From positions 277,271,871 through 277,335,870 of the forward strand of contig CM061141.1 of NCBI GenBank assembly GCA_030789695.1: DNA of 64,000 nt, written 5' to 3'. The notes below the pieces were generated by a model that did no database searches, was not told the origin of the DNA, and worked only from the letters and a program-made list of their open reading frames with translations. The DNA is from Scilla litardierei. Taxonomy: Eukaryota; Streptophyta; Magnoliopsida; Asparagales; Asparagaceae. Positions 12,017 through 23,849 of the stretch are shown here, in pieces; the first letter of the stretch is position 1, and each line of letters begins with the position of its first letter. The position numbers and the translations under genes were made by a program.

Positions 12017-13757
12017 TTTACTTTTAAAATGCTGCAAAAGACACAAAAACCGAAGGTTTGATCAAAAACATTGCATTAAAAATTCTTTAAAATATAATTC
12101 CCACTTGAAATGATAATAGAATATCCCATTTGGATAGTTCTAATTTCAACTCCCACTTGGAATGATATTTATAATTTGATAAGTTACTTTCGAAAAATAT
12201 TGAAGATGTTACTCTAGAATCGGAAAGGTCACTACGTTTCCAATCACCATCTAGGGTAACTTTCAACATTTCCCCATCACTTTATCAAATAATAGTACTC
12301 TTATAGTACTTTGCAGCGGAAAAGCGTTTTTGAAAACGTATTTTTCAAAAATATTTTGCAAACGTATTTCGCAGTATTTTGAAAATGTATTTTTCAAATG
12401 CATTTTGCAAACGTATTTTGCAAGGCCTATACCCCATTATATGGTGTCATAGCCAAAATATTTCGACAATTCCCCGGCCATTGCCGGGGTCGTGCCGTGC
12501 CAAGGCCGAATTCATCTTCCTTCCGAAGTGAGGGTTGCCATCTCAACTTGGCCAAAGCCGGATCCCCCCTTGGGAAAAATGCGATATTCCAACTTAGTAC
12601 CCTTATGATACTAGTGAAATGTACGGTAATCCCTTGCCATTTGCCGGGATAAGTCGTACTTGTACCAAGGCCGGATCCCCCCTTTGGGGATTTTTCTGCA
12701 AGCCATCGTCGCCGGCTCCCATATGGATCCAGGCGCTTCCCCCCCTATAGGAGAATTTTGCTGCAGATGACTGTCGTTGGCCCCGTATGGGCTAGTTGGC
12801 ATGTTCGTGTTCGACCAAGGCCTTTTGCCGAATTGGTCGACCAAAACTCCCGGATTGGTCGACCAATACCAATGGTCTGAAACCCCTCCCGGCCAGGGCC
12901 TCTGCCCTGGCCGAGGCTGGCCAAGGGCCAGCCAGGCCCTGGCAGAGGCCAGGGCATTGGCACTGGCCTCTGCTAGGGCGGCCAGGCCCTGGCAGTGGCC
13001 AGGGCACCGGCCCTGGCCACTGCCGGGGCCGGCCAGGCCGGCCCCTGGCCTCTGCCAGGGCCGGCCAGGGCCCCTTGGCTCTGGCCTGGCCTCGGCCAGG
13101 CCTGGCCTTGGCCACGGCCAGGGCCCCCTGGCCCTGGCCGGGGCCGGCCAGGTCCGGCCATGGCCCATATGGCCATGGCTGGCCACCCCCTTATATGGGG
13201 TTGCCGCACACCCCGCCGGAGGGGTGGCCGTGGTGGTTATTGGCCGTAGCCAACCCCCTCCGCATGGGAAAGGGGGGTGCATTGCCTTCATAGCCCATTT
13301 GGCCATGGTGATTAAGCACCAAAAAGTCATCTTCCCCGATGGGAATAACTACCATCTTCTTCCTCGATGAGGCACTCGTTCGTCGATGAAGCACCCGTTC
13401 GTCGAGAAAGTAGTTATTCTCTAATGGCCGTGTGCCAAAAATGAAAAATAACATACTTTAAAGTTCGTAAACTACACGCTCCACATGAAGAGAGTTCACA
13501 TTCCCTATGAATGGAGACTCGGCATCCATGAAGAGTGCGAGTTTGACGATATGAACGGTCGGTTCTTCCCGTCACGGAGAGTTCCTGCCATATCCGTAAT
13601 GGTAGGAGACCCTAACGTGAAAAGAACAACCGCTGCGTTCTCTCCGTTACGAAGCGTTCCTACCATATCCATAATGGTAGGATACCCATTCGTGAAAAAG
13701 ACAACGCCTCGTTCATCGGTTCGACGGAACGGCGGTTTGACCGGGGCGAACCCTTAT
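12017..13757 (-). other. Long leader of copia 1
   Basis: About 1.7 kb of non-coding leader between the primer site and gag. It includes tandem GCAAACGTATTT-type repeats (12330-12425), a GC-rich inverted-repeat zone (12886-13185) and two copies of a 75-bp unit (about 13560-13725) whose cores form CTACCAT..ATGGTAG hairpins. The ORFs on both strands here are by-products of GGCC repetition. Confidence 0.7.
12886..13185. repeat. GC-rich GGCCAGGG/CCCTGGCC repeat tract
   Basis: About 300 bp composed mainly of overlapping CTGGCC, GGCCAGGGC and GGCCGG units in both orientations, able to pair with itself extensively. Confidence 0.85.
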
Positions 13758-13770
13758 GGCTCCGATACCA
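13758..13770 (-). other. Primer binding site of copia 1 (initiator Met tRNA type)
   Basis: Minus strand TGGTATCGGAGCC directly after the 5' LTR; one mismatch from the usual TGGTATCAGAGC. Confidence 0.85.
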
Positions 13771-13771
13771 A

Positions 13772-14310
13772 TGTTGGATCCTGACAAAACAAGGACGTTA
13801 GGATCGAATAATAAAGTCAAGACTTACGCTTGCATACACGGCACCGTAATCTCAGAACTTCGCCCTCGGATTCGCCACAACGGTCGATACTTCGTCACAG
13901 AGGATCGAAGCAGAGTTTCACCGTCTAAATCTCTAACTAGAAGAGGATTTTAATGGAAGGGAGAAGAAGAACATAAGATGCCTTATGCAAACTTATGGCA
14001 TGGAAAGTGTGGAATGAATGCCTTACCCTTGGGTCCTATTTATAGGCTTTAGGGGTGGTTATTGTAGGAAATAACCAATTATAAGCTTATTAGCCTATAT
14101 TAGCACATTCATTTATCCTCTTCTTTATTCACTTATCAAGTGCCTTTATGCACTTATAAAGTGACTTTTTCCACTTATCGAGTGGCTTTTCCCACTTATC
14201 TAGTGGTCCTTTTCACACGAGAAAAGGTTCCATTCGTGCACGCGACATCTGAGGTCTGTATACCCTCATACATCCCCTCATGGGTGTATTCATGTCGTCC
14301 ATATCCAACA
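13772..14310 (-). repeat. 5' LTR of copia 1
   Basis: 539 bp, TGTTGGAT to ATCCAACA; pairs with 6204-6753, with a few substitutions and small indels. Confidence 0.95.
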
Positions 14311-14315
14311 AGAGG

Positions 14316-14713
14316 CGCATGCGGATAGCATCGATCGGTACACCGGGCATCTGAAAGGTGGCGCACTTGGACAAGAATAACTGAAGATGGTGGTGTGGAT
14401 TCTCTTGGGATTTCCCATGAAATGGGTCTTGTTGCATCAAAACCACAACTCCCATTTTGAGCTCGAAATTCTTGTCAGCCGCCAACTCCGGCATCGCAAT
14501 AGATGAGGTAGTAGAAGTAGTCTTAGGCCGTAGCCTATCTCTGATAGATATTAGCCTAGCCATGCGTGCCGCTAATTCCTCCGGTGTCTCCCGTCGGTTC
14601 ATACAATCGTCCTCTATAACAAGTCTCTTCTCAGCTCTAAGCCTCCTTTCAGTACACTCGATCTCTGGATCAAATAATATATCTTCTGGATTCACCGTTG
14701 ATCTCGTGTACAT
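14316..14713 (-). pseudogene. gag: gag of element D, 5' part
   Basis: Starts at the ATG at 14713 (MYTRST), matching the Gag start in A at 41043. It includes the RETPEELAARMAR and MPELAADKNFELK blocks and the start of the Retrotrans_gag-type region (QQDPFHG, LFLSKCATFQMPG). Copia 1 cuts it at 14311-14315. This copy retains the Gln that is a stop in A. Confidence 0.88.
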
Positions 14714-14828
14714 GCACAGAAAAATAGAGCTGCGATCGAATTGTTAGCACGATAGAGGAATAATAAGAAAATTAAAAATAATAAAGCAAAAAGAAATAAC
14801 TAAGCAAAGAAAATAAAATTTCGTCGCC

Positions 14829-14846
14829 TGCCCGGCAACGGCGCCA
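14829..14846 (-). other. Primer binding site of D (tRNA-Asp type)
   Basis: Minus strand TGGCGCCGTTGCCGGGCA, six bases inside the 5' LTR end. Athila elements use tRNA-Asp, whose 3' end pairs with TGGCGCCGTTGCCGGGGA. Confidence 0.85.
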
Positions 14847-14852
14847 AAAACA

Positions 14853-15459
14853 TGGTCGCGCCCGGATATACACCCGAAAAACGACTTGAAGTCTTACCGG
14901 AAGCGCACGGTGTAGTGGCGAGCGGGTATCGAACACAGGGAGGACAAATGACAATATCCTAATTTGATTACCTAGCTATCAAGAAAATAAGAACAGTTTT
15001 GATGTTGTTGTCACAATCGTTCAAATAGCAAGAAAATATAAATATAATAAAAGCGTCTAGGGATAGGGAATGCCCACTACGGACCGTCTCTCATCCTTGT
15101 GAATCATAGATTTCATTATTGCTAAGCTTGAATATAGGTGAACTAGTCACAACTTAATATAGAACCAAGATCACGCTCTCGTGCAATTGCCGGTCTATAG
15201 CAAACCTAGAATAGGGTCCACTCTCGTGCAAACCCTAGGCTAAGCCGCTCCAAATCGCTCCATACCTCAAATAAGCCGTGGGCGACACTCCTTTGATCTC
15301 ATTTTCGCTCCAAATCACTCCATATCTCCTGAAATACGACGAAAACAAGAAATAGTGAAAAGTAACGCGATATCGTCGAATAATCGTTGAAAACGCAATA
15401 TGGGCGATCAAAACGTTATGAAAACATGCAGAAAAAAGGTGTAAAATAAGGCGCGGTCA
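14853..15459 (-). repeat. 5' LTR of element D, lacking the promoter array
   Basis: 607 bp from TGACCGCG (15459) to GCGACCA (14853). Its two ends align with the ends of the A and C LTRs (TTTACACC..CTGCATG block, CCTGTGTTCGATACCCGCTCG block). The middle, with the CACTCGGCCGAGTG array and TATTTAA box, is absent. Confidence 0.88.
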
Positions 15460-16130
15460 GTTAGCTTTTGACTAAGAGTGGAACTTTAGGGCTAAAGCTA
15501 AAACATGGGCTGCCATGTTGGGTTTTGGAGTCATCTGTCGACAAGAGTGAGGTTAATTAGGATAGTAATTAGGGTAACGTAAAAGTGATTAGTGAATGTA
15601 TTTAGTGAAATTACAATTTTGCCCCTAAAGTTAAACGACTCCGAAAAATTACAAAAACATAGCCACGGGTTCGTATCGTCACGAGGATCGTGACTATGAG
15701 GTCCATTTTGTAGTTTGAGCTACGGAGATACGAGTTTTGGGCCAAAACGTTTAGGATGCGGGTTTGCGGGTTCTCTACTGATTTGACTTCAGAAAATTAC
15801 AAAATTAATATGGAGAGCACTAAATGATCTTAGAAGATTATGGTAGAAGTTTGAAATAATTTTGATAACATTTATATAGAAAAATAATTCTTACGGATGT
15901 ATTGTTAATAATATATTTTAGATAATTATAAAAATTATTCAGAGGTTTAGGATGGCACTCGTATACCCTAAAATAGGCTATAACTATATTGGTTCTACAA
16001 AATATTTTTTATAAATGATTTAGAAACTATTTTGATATAAAACTCCTGATCAACCACTATAAAATACTTTTAATTTAATAAAATACGTAGAATATGAGTA
16101 TTCGCGTATTGATGAATACGGGTCATCACA
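15460..16130 (-). repeat. 3' LTR of E, 5' portion
   Basis: 671 bp matching 27774-28442 closely. It begins TGTGATGACCC at 16130 and is broken by D at the GTTAG duplication; the rest lies left of the window. Confidence 0.9.
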
Positions 16131-18397
16131 TTCTACCCTCCTTAAAATAATTCCTTCCTCGGAATTTCTCGAAACTCTATAAAACAGATAATTAATGTTA
16201 TTAAGAAGCTCAAGCAAATAAATGATAAAATGGAAATCTCGATGAATGATTTCAATTTAGAAAATAAGTTGTTAATAGCATGAAATATAATGTGATATCA
16301 TAGCATCAATAAAACAAGAGTTATTTCTAATAAATATATACTATTAACATCACCATAGCTTCCGTAATTAGTCCTGAGACCCGTATCATCATAATAATTA
16401 TCTTGACTTTTCAAGTAGCCAAGGTTAATATGGCGTTGCATGAAAATGATAGTTATTATGATAACATCTGTTCGAACTTCGAACCTGAGGTGATAAGCTA
16501 GTAGCAAGATAATTAAACCTCATCAAAAGATAGATCATAACGTTTTAAAATTTCAACTTAGACTAATGATGACTAACTGGGCCTAGCCAAGTAAGTCATC
16601 AATATAGCATACACAGACGTAATGATTAATCCATATGCATTCGTGCTGTTATACCTTAACCAGCCGTGCACAAATGACATCAACTCCCATAAGTACCAAA
16701 GACAAGTCATCATCCAAAACAACACAAATAAACAAGTACAAGGCCAACTACTAAAGACCATACTTAACACTATACTCATCACTACCACTCCTTGTATCAA
16801 CTTCCATAATGCCCAATAATAAACTAACACCGAAACCATTATCCAAATCCAAACACAAGATCGACATCCAACTTCAGCACCTAAGGCCAATAGCAAGCCA
16901 ATACTCATCCCCAATGATACTCCTTGCCAACACCATTGGTCGATATCCACAATTATCACCATGAAACCTAAGCAAGTCAACGACCAAGAACACACAGTCC
17001 AACAAACACGAAGAAGTGGGCCCAAGAAGGAACCTAGGTGGGGCACTTCTAGGGGAAAGACCCAGGACAAGGAGCTCGAAATAAATCCAAGAACAGCAAC
17101 TTTCCAAGATCTCAACCACACGACAATAGCGAGGGTGGAGGTGAGGGTCGTCGATAAACCCAAAAATCCTAAAACAGAACGTCGGAGGGCCATCGGCGGT
17201 TGTCGATCCACGTTGTGCGGTGACTGCGATTGCTCAGCGACGTCGGGTGGCATGGCAGAGCTTCTAGTAAGGCCAAGGGAGCTTGAGACGAGAGAGGGTG
17301 GGCTCACGAGGGAAGATGCACGACGAAGGGGGTGGGCGTCTTCTCGACGGAGAGGAAGCCACGGGATGGGTTGGTGATGGAAGAGAGGATGGGTTTAAAA
17401 AGGGGGTGCCGAAAGTCATTGATAGGGTAGGGTAGGGTAGGGTAGGCTAGGTTAGGCGGGACCAAGGCTCGAGGAGAGGAAGCGGACAAAAGGCAATAAT
17501 GAGGGGGAGAGGTGGTATGCGGGAAAAAGATTCAAACCATGGGAAATCGGGCACAGGATGAAAGTAGTGGGTAGAAAAGAAATACGAGCTCAAGAAAGAT
17601 GAAGAATACGTAACAGCCTACACTTGCACGTCGTGGTTTGGCTCGTCTCAAATTCTCTAGTACCATCCTCGAATACTTCTGAGCGTCTTTCGATCTTCTT
17701 CCGTCGTCGAACTCGAACTTCATATGATCGAATAGTTCGAATGTTACCCTCCTTATAAAAGAGTACAACCATAGTTTAGATGAACTAAACATGACTAGGA
17801 AGTATTCTTAGAATAAGTAGGATGATTGGAAGGCCATAAAAGAATGATGATGGTGATGCAATGAATGGACGGTTCAATCTTATGGAAGGTCACTTTAGTT
17901 GTTATCAAAAGAAGATTCTAGATTAAGAGTCATCAAAATGAAATACGAGTTCCAAGTTGAGGGTTCAACAAGTTCGAAGAAGGTAATAAGGATCAATGGA
18001 AATGGATCATTACGACTTTTGTGATAAGAAGCAATGGAAAACTTCTAAATCAAGAAAGGGGGTATGCTATGAAAAATACATATATCATGATAAAGTAGGC
18101 TAGAAATGATATCAAATTGACGTAGATGGAAAAGGTTTAGATATACCGGTGATTACTGGTTCAACAGCCTCATGGAGAATTTGGGGTTGAATTTCTAGTA
18201 TTTTCTTTACGATACCCAAGATGTCATTGTTGGTGACGCTGTGAGTATCTGATCGACCTGCCATACTTCAAGACAAACTGCAATGTAAAGTAGGTTAAAA
18301 TAACTTTATTCTAGTGGTACACTTAGATATTAATGTCGTTTAAACTGATCTTAAATTATTTGCATAAGCATGGCCTGCATGGGCCGTCACTAAAACA
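16131..18397 (-). other. Internal region of E
   Basis: Purine tract at 16131-16143 (minus). The rest has no recognisable retrotransposon domain. The open frame 16573-17307 (minus) has hydrophobic low-complexity composition and no motif I know; it may be chance. A TTTTTAAACCC TATA-like site lies near 17395 and a short TAGGG run at about 17418-17440. No primer site is recognised next to the 5' LTR end. Confidence 0.6.
18112..18264 (-). pseudogene. Remnant of a Tekay/Del-type gag start in E
   Basis: A 50-codon frame from the ATG at 18264 (MAGRSDTHS) to a TGA at 18112. The position, about 130 bp inside the 5' LTR, and the MAGRSDT opening fit a Del-type gag start. It is preceded by a TTGCAG acceptor-like site and contains a GGTATATC donor-like site, so it could also be read as an exon. 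No gag core follows. Confidence 0.45.
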
Positions 18398-18924
18398 TGT
18401 CACGCCCTGCTTCCATTCTACTGGGAGCGAGGACGCGAGCGGGTCCACGGTGTGCTTAAAACAAGGAGGAGTACTTTTTTTCTTTTTAAAATCTTTTTCT
18501 TTTCTTTTCTTCCTCCTTGGCTTAAACACACTAAGCGTCTGTGTAAAAACTGCAGGTACTTGCATGCAAATTTTAAGAAACTACCCAAACAACATTATTA
18601 CATATCCAGTGTACAATAATTAAGATACATCTTGGGCCTAGTATGACCAATACAAACAAAGTATACAAATTACATTATTTTAAATATAAAGAAACAATCG
18701 CGAAGGGGATCGTCTAATCTTCAGCGGGTAGGTACTCCACGTGCTCGTCAAGAACTGGCTCGTCTACTGCGGTAGTGTCTTCAAAGAACTCACTATCGAT
18801 ACCTGACGGACATTTCGTAAAACAACAAAGTGAAATATCCGTCAGCGAGGTTTACTCGGCAAGATAATCTCAAAACCAAAATGTTAGCCATTTTAAAGTA
18901 AACAAAGCTGAAAGGAAAAGTAAT

Positions 18925-19075
18925 ACGTTTAATTTAAAAGAGTTAAAAATAAGCAATAAGTTTAATTTAAAAGAGTTAAGGATAAGCAATAATTTTAATT
19001 TAAAATAGTTAAAAATAAGCAATTTAATTTAAAAGAGTTAAAGATAAGCAATAAGTTTAATTTAAAAGAGGTAAA
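18925..19075. repeat. AT-rich tandem repeat (about 33 bp unit)
   Basis: Four to five imperfect copies of a unit containing TTTAATTTAAAAGAGTTAAA and ATAAGCAA, within the LTR of E. Confidence 0.75.
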
Positions 19076-19788
19076 GCAGTTAAAGCAGTTAAATGTTCGT
19101 AGCCATATGCAACCTACATCAATTTAATCATTATTCAATAATAATTTGCAAAGCCATCTGTAACATGTGACAATTTAGCATTTAATAACCAAACTGTAGC
19201 AACCTGTAGAAAAGAGGTTAGAACAATAATCAATAACCAGTCTATCCTAGTGATAAGTCCATGTCCAAGAGTACTAGAGATAACCAACATGCACCCTGCG
19301 ACGGGAGCAACTCCGAGGCGGTACCCGTCATTCCGATATGGCAACGATCAAGGATCTAACCCTCGTAATGTGTTGGAGGTAATTTAGTATGGGTGCATCC
19401 AGCCACTCTGTAACACTTGTGATCATAGACTACCCCAATCCCAGGTCAAGTCAAGTGTCGGGTCAAGAGGACGTGTACTATCTATTTATTGTTGAAATTC
19501 CATCTTCCATTCTATATATTAAAGTTCTATCTTCCATTCATTATTGTTGAAATTCCATCTTCCATTCAAACGATTCAGTCTCGGTGTTTTAATAGTTCGT
19601 ACAATAGTCTCGCAAAAGTTCACGACTTCACGACTCGATTTAACAATTAAACGAAAACATAAAAATTACTTAAATAAATGAAAGAACGAGTAAGAAATGA
19701 TTTTAACTAAGCAAATGAGTTTAAATTAGCTTAAACTATTTTTCTAAGACTAGTAGCTATTTTTCAAGATTGTTAAATAATTTTTAAG

Positions 19789-19907
19789 TGTTGTGAAGGG
19801 AAAAGTAGAGTAATAGGTGTACGGGGTTAAGAGCCCCCTACCCTCATATATATAGCTTTCAATAATAGGCTGGATACCCAATGGGCCTCATGGGGATATT
19901 CATAAAA
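19789..19907 (-). repeat. 3' LTR of copia 2
   Basis: 119 bp, aligned with 26293-26403. Its outer end shows TTTTATG for TGTTATG on the minus strand and an 8-bp extra segment. The purine tract GGATAAGGGAAAG lies next to it. Confidence 0.85.
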
Positions 19908-19919
19908 CTTTCCCTTATC

Positions 19920-20218
19920 CAACCAACATTCAATAAGAGGTGGATTCTTCAGGATCCGAGTTAGGATGACTGTCTTGTTAAATAAAGAGCAGTTTCTCCA
20001 TAACTTCTCCTGTTTTAGGGATGTGTCTAGGGGTGGATACTTTAGGATCCAGAGTCAATGAGGTTGCATCGTCAAAACCTTGACTATGGAAAACCCTGTG
20101 GGAAAAAAACCAATAGCCAAGTGAAAAAGAGTACGACTTTGCAGTTGACTCCCCCTCATCTGATCAAGCTTCAGGCTTGCAGATTTCCTATGAATCTATA
20201 CATCAGTCTCCTATGTGT
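19920..20218 (-). other. 3' untranslated region of copia 2
   Basis: About 300 bp between the end of the RNase H frame and the purine tract. Nothing else recognised. Confidence 0.6.
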
Positions 20219-23200
20219 TTATACATTCATAGTCCTCTCATCCTGACCCAGTTTACATTTTCTCACTCTCCTCATCCGAATCCCATATACAAGTTTCTCA
20301 AAGATACTAGTAGGCAGGGATTTGGTAAGCAAATCTGCCAAATTATTATATGATTGGATTTTCTGTACCTCAATCTGTTTTTGCTTCTGAAGGTCATGCT
20401 TCCAGAAGAACTTGGGAGAGATATGCTTTGTTTTGTCGCCTTTTATGTAGCCATCCTGTAGCTGGGCTATACATGCTGCATTGTCTTCATGGAGTGGTAT
20501 AGGCGCAAGAACGTCGGTCATCAGGCCGGTGGAGGTGAGAATGTGCTGGATCACGGAACGTAGCCAGCAGCTCTCTTTACTTGCTTCATGGATCGCTAGA
20601 AGTTCCGAGTGAGTGGATGAGACGGTTGTCATGGTCTGCTTCACAAATCTCCAGGATATGGCTGTGCCGCCATAGGTAAACATTTATCCGGTCTGAGACT
20701 TCTCCGTATGAGGATCGGACCTGTAGCCTGCATCAGCATAACCAACTAAACCTGTTGTTGCCCCTTTCCTGTAGTATAGACCTAAGTCTATGGACCTTTA
20801 GAGGTAGCGCAGAAGATGCTTAACTCCGGCCCAGTGCCGCTGTGTAGGTGCAGCACTATATCTGGCTAGTAGGTTGACTACAAATGCTATGTCAGGGCTA
20901 GTGCAGTTAGCCAGGTAAAGGAGTGCGTCGATAGCACTTAGATAAGGCACTTCAGGGCCTAGTACTTCCTCCCACTCTTCTAGCGGCCGGAAGGGGTCTT
21001 TATATACATCCAATGATCTGACGACCATTGGGGTACTGAGAGGGTGGCACTTATCCATTTGGAAATTTTTCAACAAGTTCGATGTGTAAGTTGACTAATG
21101 TAACAGGATCCCATCGTTAAGATACTCTATTTGAAGACCTAAACAAAATTTTGACTTTCCGAGGTCTTTCATCTCGAAGGTTTCTGTCAAGTTTCTAGAA
21201 ATCTCGGCGATCTCTTCAGGAGATCCGATGAGGTTCAAGTCGTCCACATAGACGGCTATAATGACAAATCCTGTTGCATTTGCTCTTATAAAGATGCAAG
21301 GACAGACTGGGTCATTTGTAAATCCTTGTTTTGCAAGGAAGTCGCTCAGTCTGTTGTACCACATCCTTCCAGATTGTTTTAGACCATATAATGATCTTTG
21401 CAGTTTCACTGAGTAGATGTCACGTTGTCTCTCTTTTAGTGCTGCAGGCAAAGAATAACCATCTGGTAATCTCATATAGATGTCACAGTCTAAATTTCCA
21501 TATAGGTATGCAGTCACAACGTCCATAAGCTGCATATCTAGACCCTCTTGAGCTGTCAAGCCAATGAGGAATCGGAAGGTGATCACGTCTATGACCGGGG
21601 ATTATATGGCTTTAAAATCCACCCCTGGACGTTGGGTAAAACCCTGCGCTAAAAGCTTTGCTTTGTAGAGAACGATCTCATTCTGTTCATTTCTTTTCCT
21701 AACAAATGTCCATTTATAATCCACAGGTTTACACCTTTTGGTGTCTGGACAATAGGTCTGAAGACCTTGCGTTTTGTGAGTGAATCCAACTCCACTCCTA
21801 TTTCCGCTTTCCACTTTGGCCAATCATCTCTGCTTTGATATTCCGTCAGAGAGCATGGTTCAATATCATCGTCGTAGTACGAGACGTTGATGGCAGTATT
21901 ACACGCAAATGTGTCATCTATAGTTGTGCTCTTTCTGTTCCAATACTCCACAGTTCGTACATAATGTATCAAAACTTCATTCTCTCCCGGTTTTTCCTCT
22001 GTTTGAGAGTTTGGGAGAGATGGGGAGCATGGCTTATAGTAGCATCTTGTGGTGGTATTGTTTTACCATTGCCAAGGGTCCTACTCTTTCGAGGGACTTG
22101 GTCCTTGGATCCCGGTGGTCGCCCTATCTTTTTAAGAGGTCCAAACATTTCTACTGCAGGCGGATTACATCAATTTTGCGGTATGTCAATCCTAACTGGA
22201 GTGTTAGGAGCATGGACGTGTGATCTGACAATCTTCTGGTTGTCAGTAAATTTGTCCGACAAGCGATGGACAATGTTTTGGATATGGAGAATCTTTAGGA
22301 CCTCCTCCTCACACTGGCTTGTGGGCGGATCAAAGTGACTTAGTGTCTTTGTATTCTAAGTGATACAGTCTGAAGCTTCAGGCTTCTTGGTATGTGAGCC
22401 TAGTCTTGGAAATGATGTTTCATCAAATTCACAGTCTTCTAGACATGCCTCAAAAACGTCTCCTGTAAGGGGTTCTAGGAATCTTATTATGGAGGGCGTG
22501 TCAAACCCAACATAAATGCCTAGGCGACATTGTAGACCCATCTTTGTCCTTTGTGGTGGTGCTATGGGGACGTATACTGCACAACCAAATATTCTCAACT
22601 GTGAGACAATTGGTGGGGCTCCAAGTGCTAATTGCATAGGAGAAGATGACTGACCTCTAGAAGGTCTTAATTTTATTAAGGATGCAGCATACAATATTGC
22701 ATGACCCCATGCATTCACTGGAAACTGGAATTGAAGTAATAATGGATGAGCAATCCATTACAGTCTCTTAACTAGAGATTCTGCTAACCCGTTTTGGGTG
22801 TGAATATGCGCTACAGGATGTTCGACTTCAATGCCATGTGCTTGGCAATAGTCTAGGAAGACTTGTGATGTAAACTCACTCGCATTGTCCAGACGAAGTT
22901 TCTTTATCTGGTAGTCGGGGAAATGGGCCCGCAACCTGATTATCTGAGCTAAACGCTTAGACAGTGCTAAGTTACGGGTGGACAGTAGACACACGTGTGA
23001 CCACTTAGTAGATGCATCTATCAGGACCATAAAGTACCTGAACAGACCACTTGATGGGTGTATAGGCCCACAAATGTCTCCGTGGATTCTTTCCAGAAAA
23101 CTAGGAGACTCCAAGTCCACTTTCAGTGGAGAGGGTCTCGTAATTAGTTTACCCTTGTAACAAGGTGAACATGAGAATTTACCTTTTTGGAGAATTTTCA

Positions 23201-23807
23201 GGTTCTTTAAATCTATACCCCTTGAGCTTTTTATGATGCGGTACATCATAACAGATCCAGGGTGTCCCAGTCTACTATGCCAGAGTTGGAATTCTGGTGT
23301 TTGGGGGCACTGCAGGTGCTCCGTCATTAATGTTTCTGGAGATTGAATACTTGTTTGGTAGAGTCCCGAGGAGAGTCTCTTGAAATGTTCCACAATGGTT
23401 TTTGTATCATTTGTAAGATATGTTATGTGCAAGTATTCTTTTTCATTTTCCTCGATCGTCTCTAAGTGATACCCATTTACACGGATATCTTTAAAGCTTA
23501 GGAGGTTTCGGATTGATTTAGGGGAGTATAACACATTTCTAAGTTTGATGAGTGTGTGATCAGGGAGAAATATGATTGCTTCCCCTGATCCTTCAATTAT
23601 ATCAGCTGGTCCTGAGACTGTTCTCAATGGACCAGAATAGCTACTGATGCTCGTAAAGTAGTCTATGTTTTGAAGGATTGAGTGCGTTGATACACTGTCC
23701 ACTAGGCATATGGTTTCCATATCTATATAAGAAAGACATTTAAGCAATGAATAATACGAAAAAGAAACTACTTCCATTAAGATGCTTAAAAGTTCGACAT
23801 AAAGCAA
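20219..23807 (-). pseudogene. pol: copia 2 pol: protease, integrase, RT, RNase H
   Basis: The protease motif near 23690 reads VDSVSTH where DSGST is expected, so the active-site Gly is changed. Integrase shows the HSRLGH/CSPC zinc motif, IHGDICGP, RLDNASEF and HTQNGLAES (D, D, E present) and ends near 22356. A degenerate linker with several stops spans 22340-21830. RT runs 21823-21095 with intact YVDDLNLIG near 21240. The KFQMDKCHPLSTPM-like and PDIAFVVNLLARYS blocks reach 20798. RNase H (SSTHSELLAIHEASKE, HEDNAACIAQ, KHISPKFFW) spans 20683-20219. A stop near 21095 and others separate the parts. Confidence 0.9.
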
Positions 23808-23849
23808 GGTACATTTTTAGAAAAACAAGATACATTGCTAGAGAAATTG

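Larger units (their letters stand above)
6204..14310 (-). mobile_element. Copia 1: Ty1/copia retrotransposon inserted in D gag
   Basis: LTRs begin TGTTGGAT and end ATCCAACA, with 5-bp duplication AGAGG at 6199-6203 and 14311-14315. An initiator-Met-type primer site follows the right LTR and a purine tract abuts the left LTR. Internal order on the minus strand is leader, gag, protease, integrase, RT and an RNase H remnant. Several frameshifts, a lost protease aspartate, an RNase H deletion and a MULE-like insertion make it non-functional. Confidence 0.95.
1..15459 (-). mobile_element. Element D: Athila-like LTR retrotransposon, Gag-protease plus env-like ORF, no pol (5' end and interior)
   Basis: D reads right to left: 5' LTR (14853-15459), tRNA-Asp-type primer site, gag-protease, hairpin, palindrome array, TATA, env-like ORF and 3' untranslated region, then runs off the left edge. 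Its gag is split by copia 1. The 5 bp after the LTR (GTTAG, 15460-15464) is the predicted target duplication; its partner is outside the window. The uninterrupted target is seen in the paired LTR of E at 27774-27778. No RT, RNase H or integrase lies between the protease tail (3851) and the env-like ORF (2650), the same layout as in A and B. Confidence 0.9.

Noticed and set aside
12777..13370. Long overlapping ORFs on both strands in the copia 1 leader
   Set aside because: They arise from GGCC-rich repetition without stops and encode only Pro/Gly/Arg/Trp-rich low-complexity sequence.
16573..17307. 244-residue hydrophobic ORF as a host membrane protein gene
   Set aside because: No recognisable motif; composition looks like the reverse of a low-complexity strand; it lies inside element E.
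17418..17455. Interstitial telomere repeat
   Set aside because: The unit is TAGGG, only four to five copies; the plant telomere unit is TTTAGGG.
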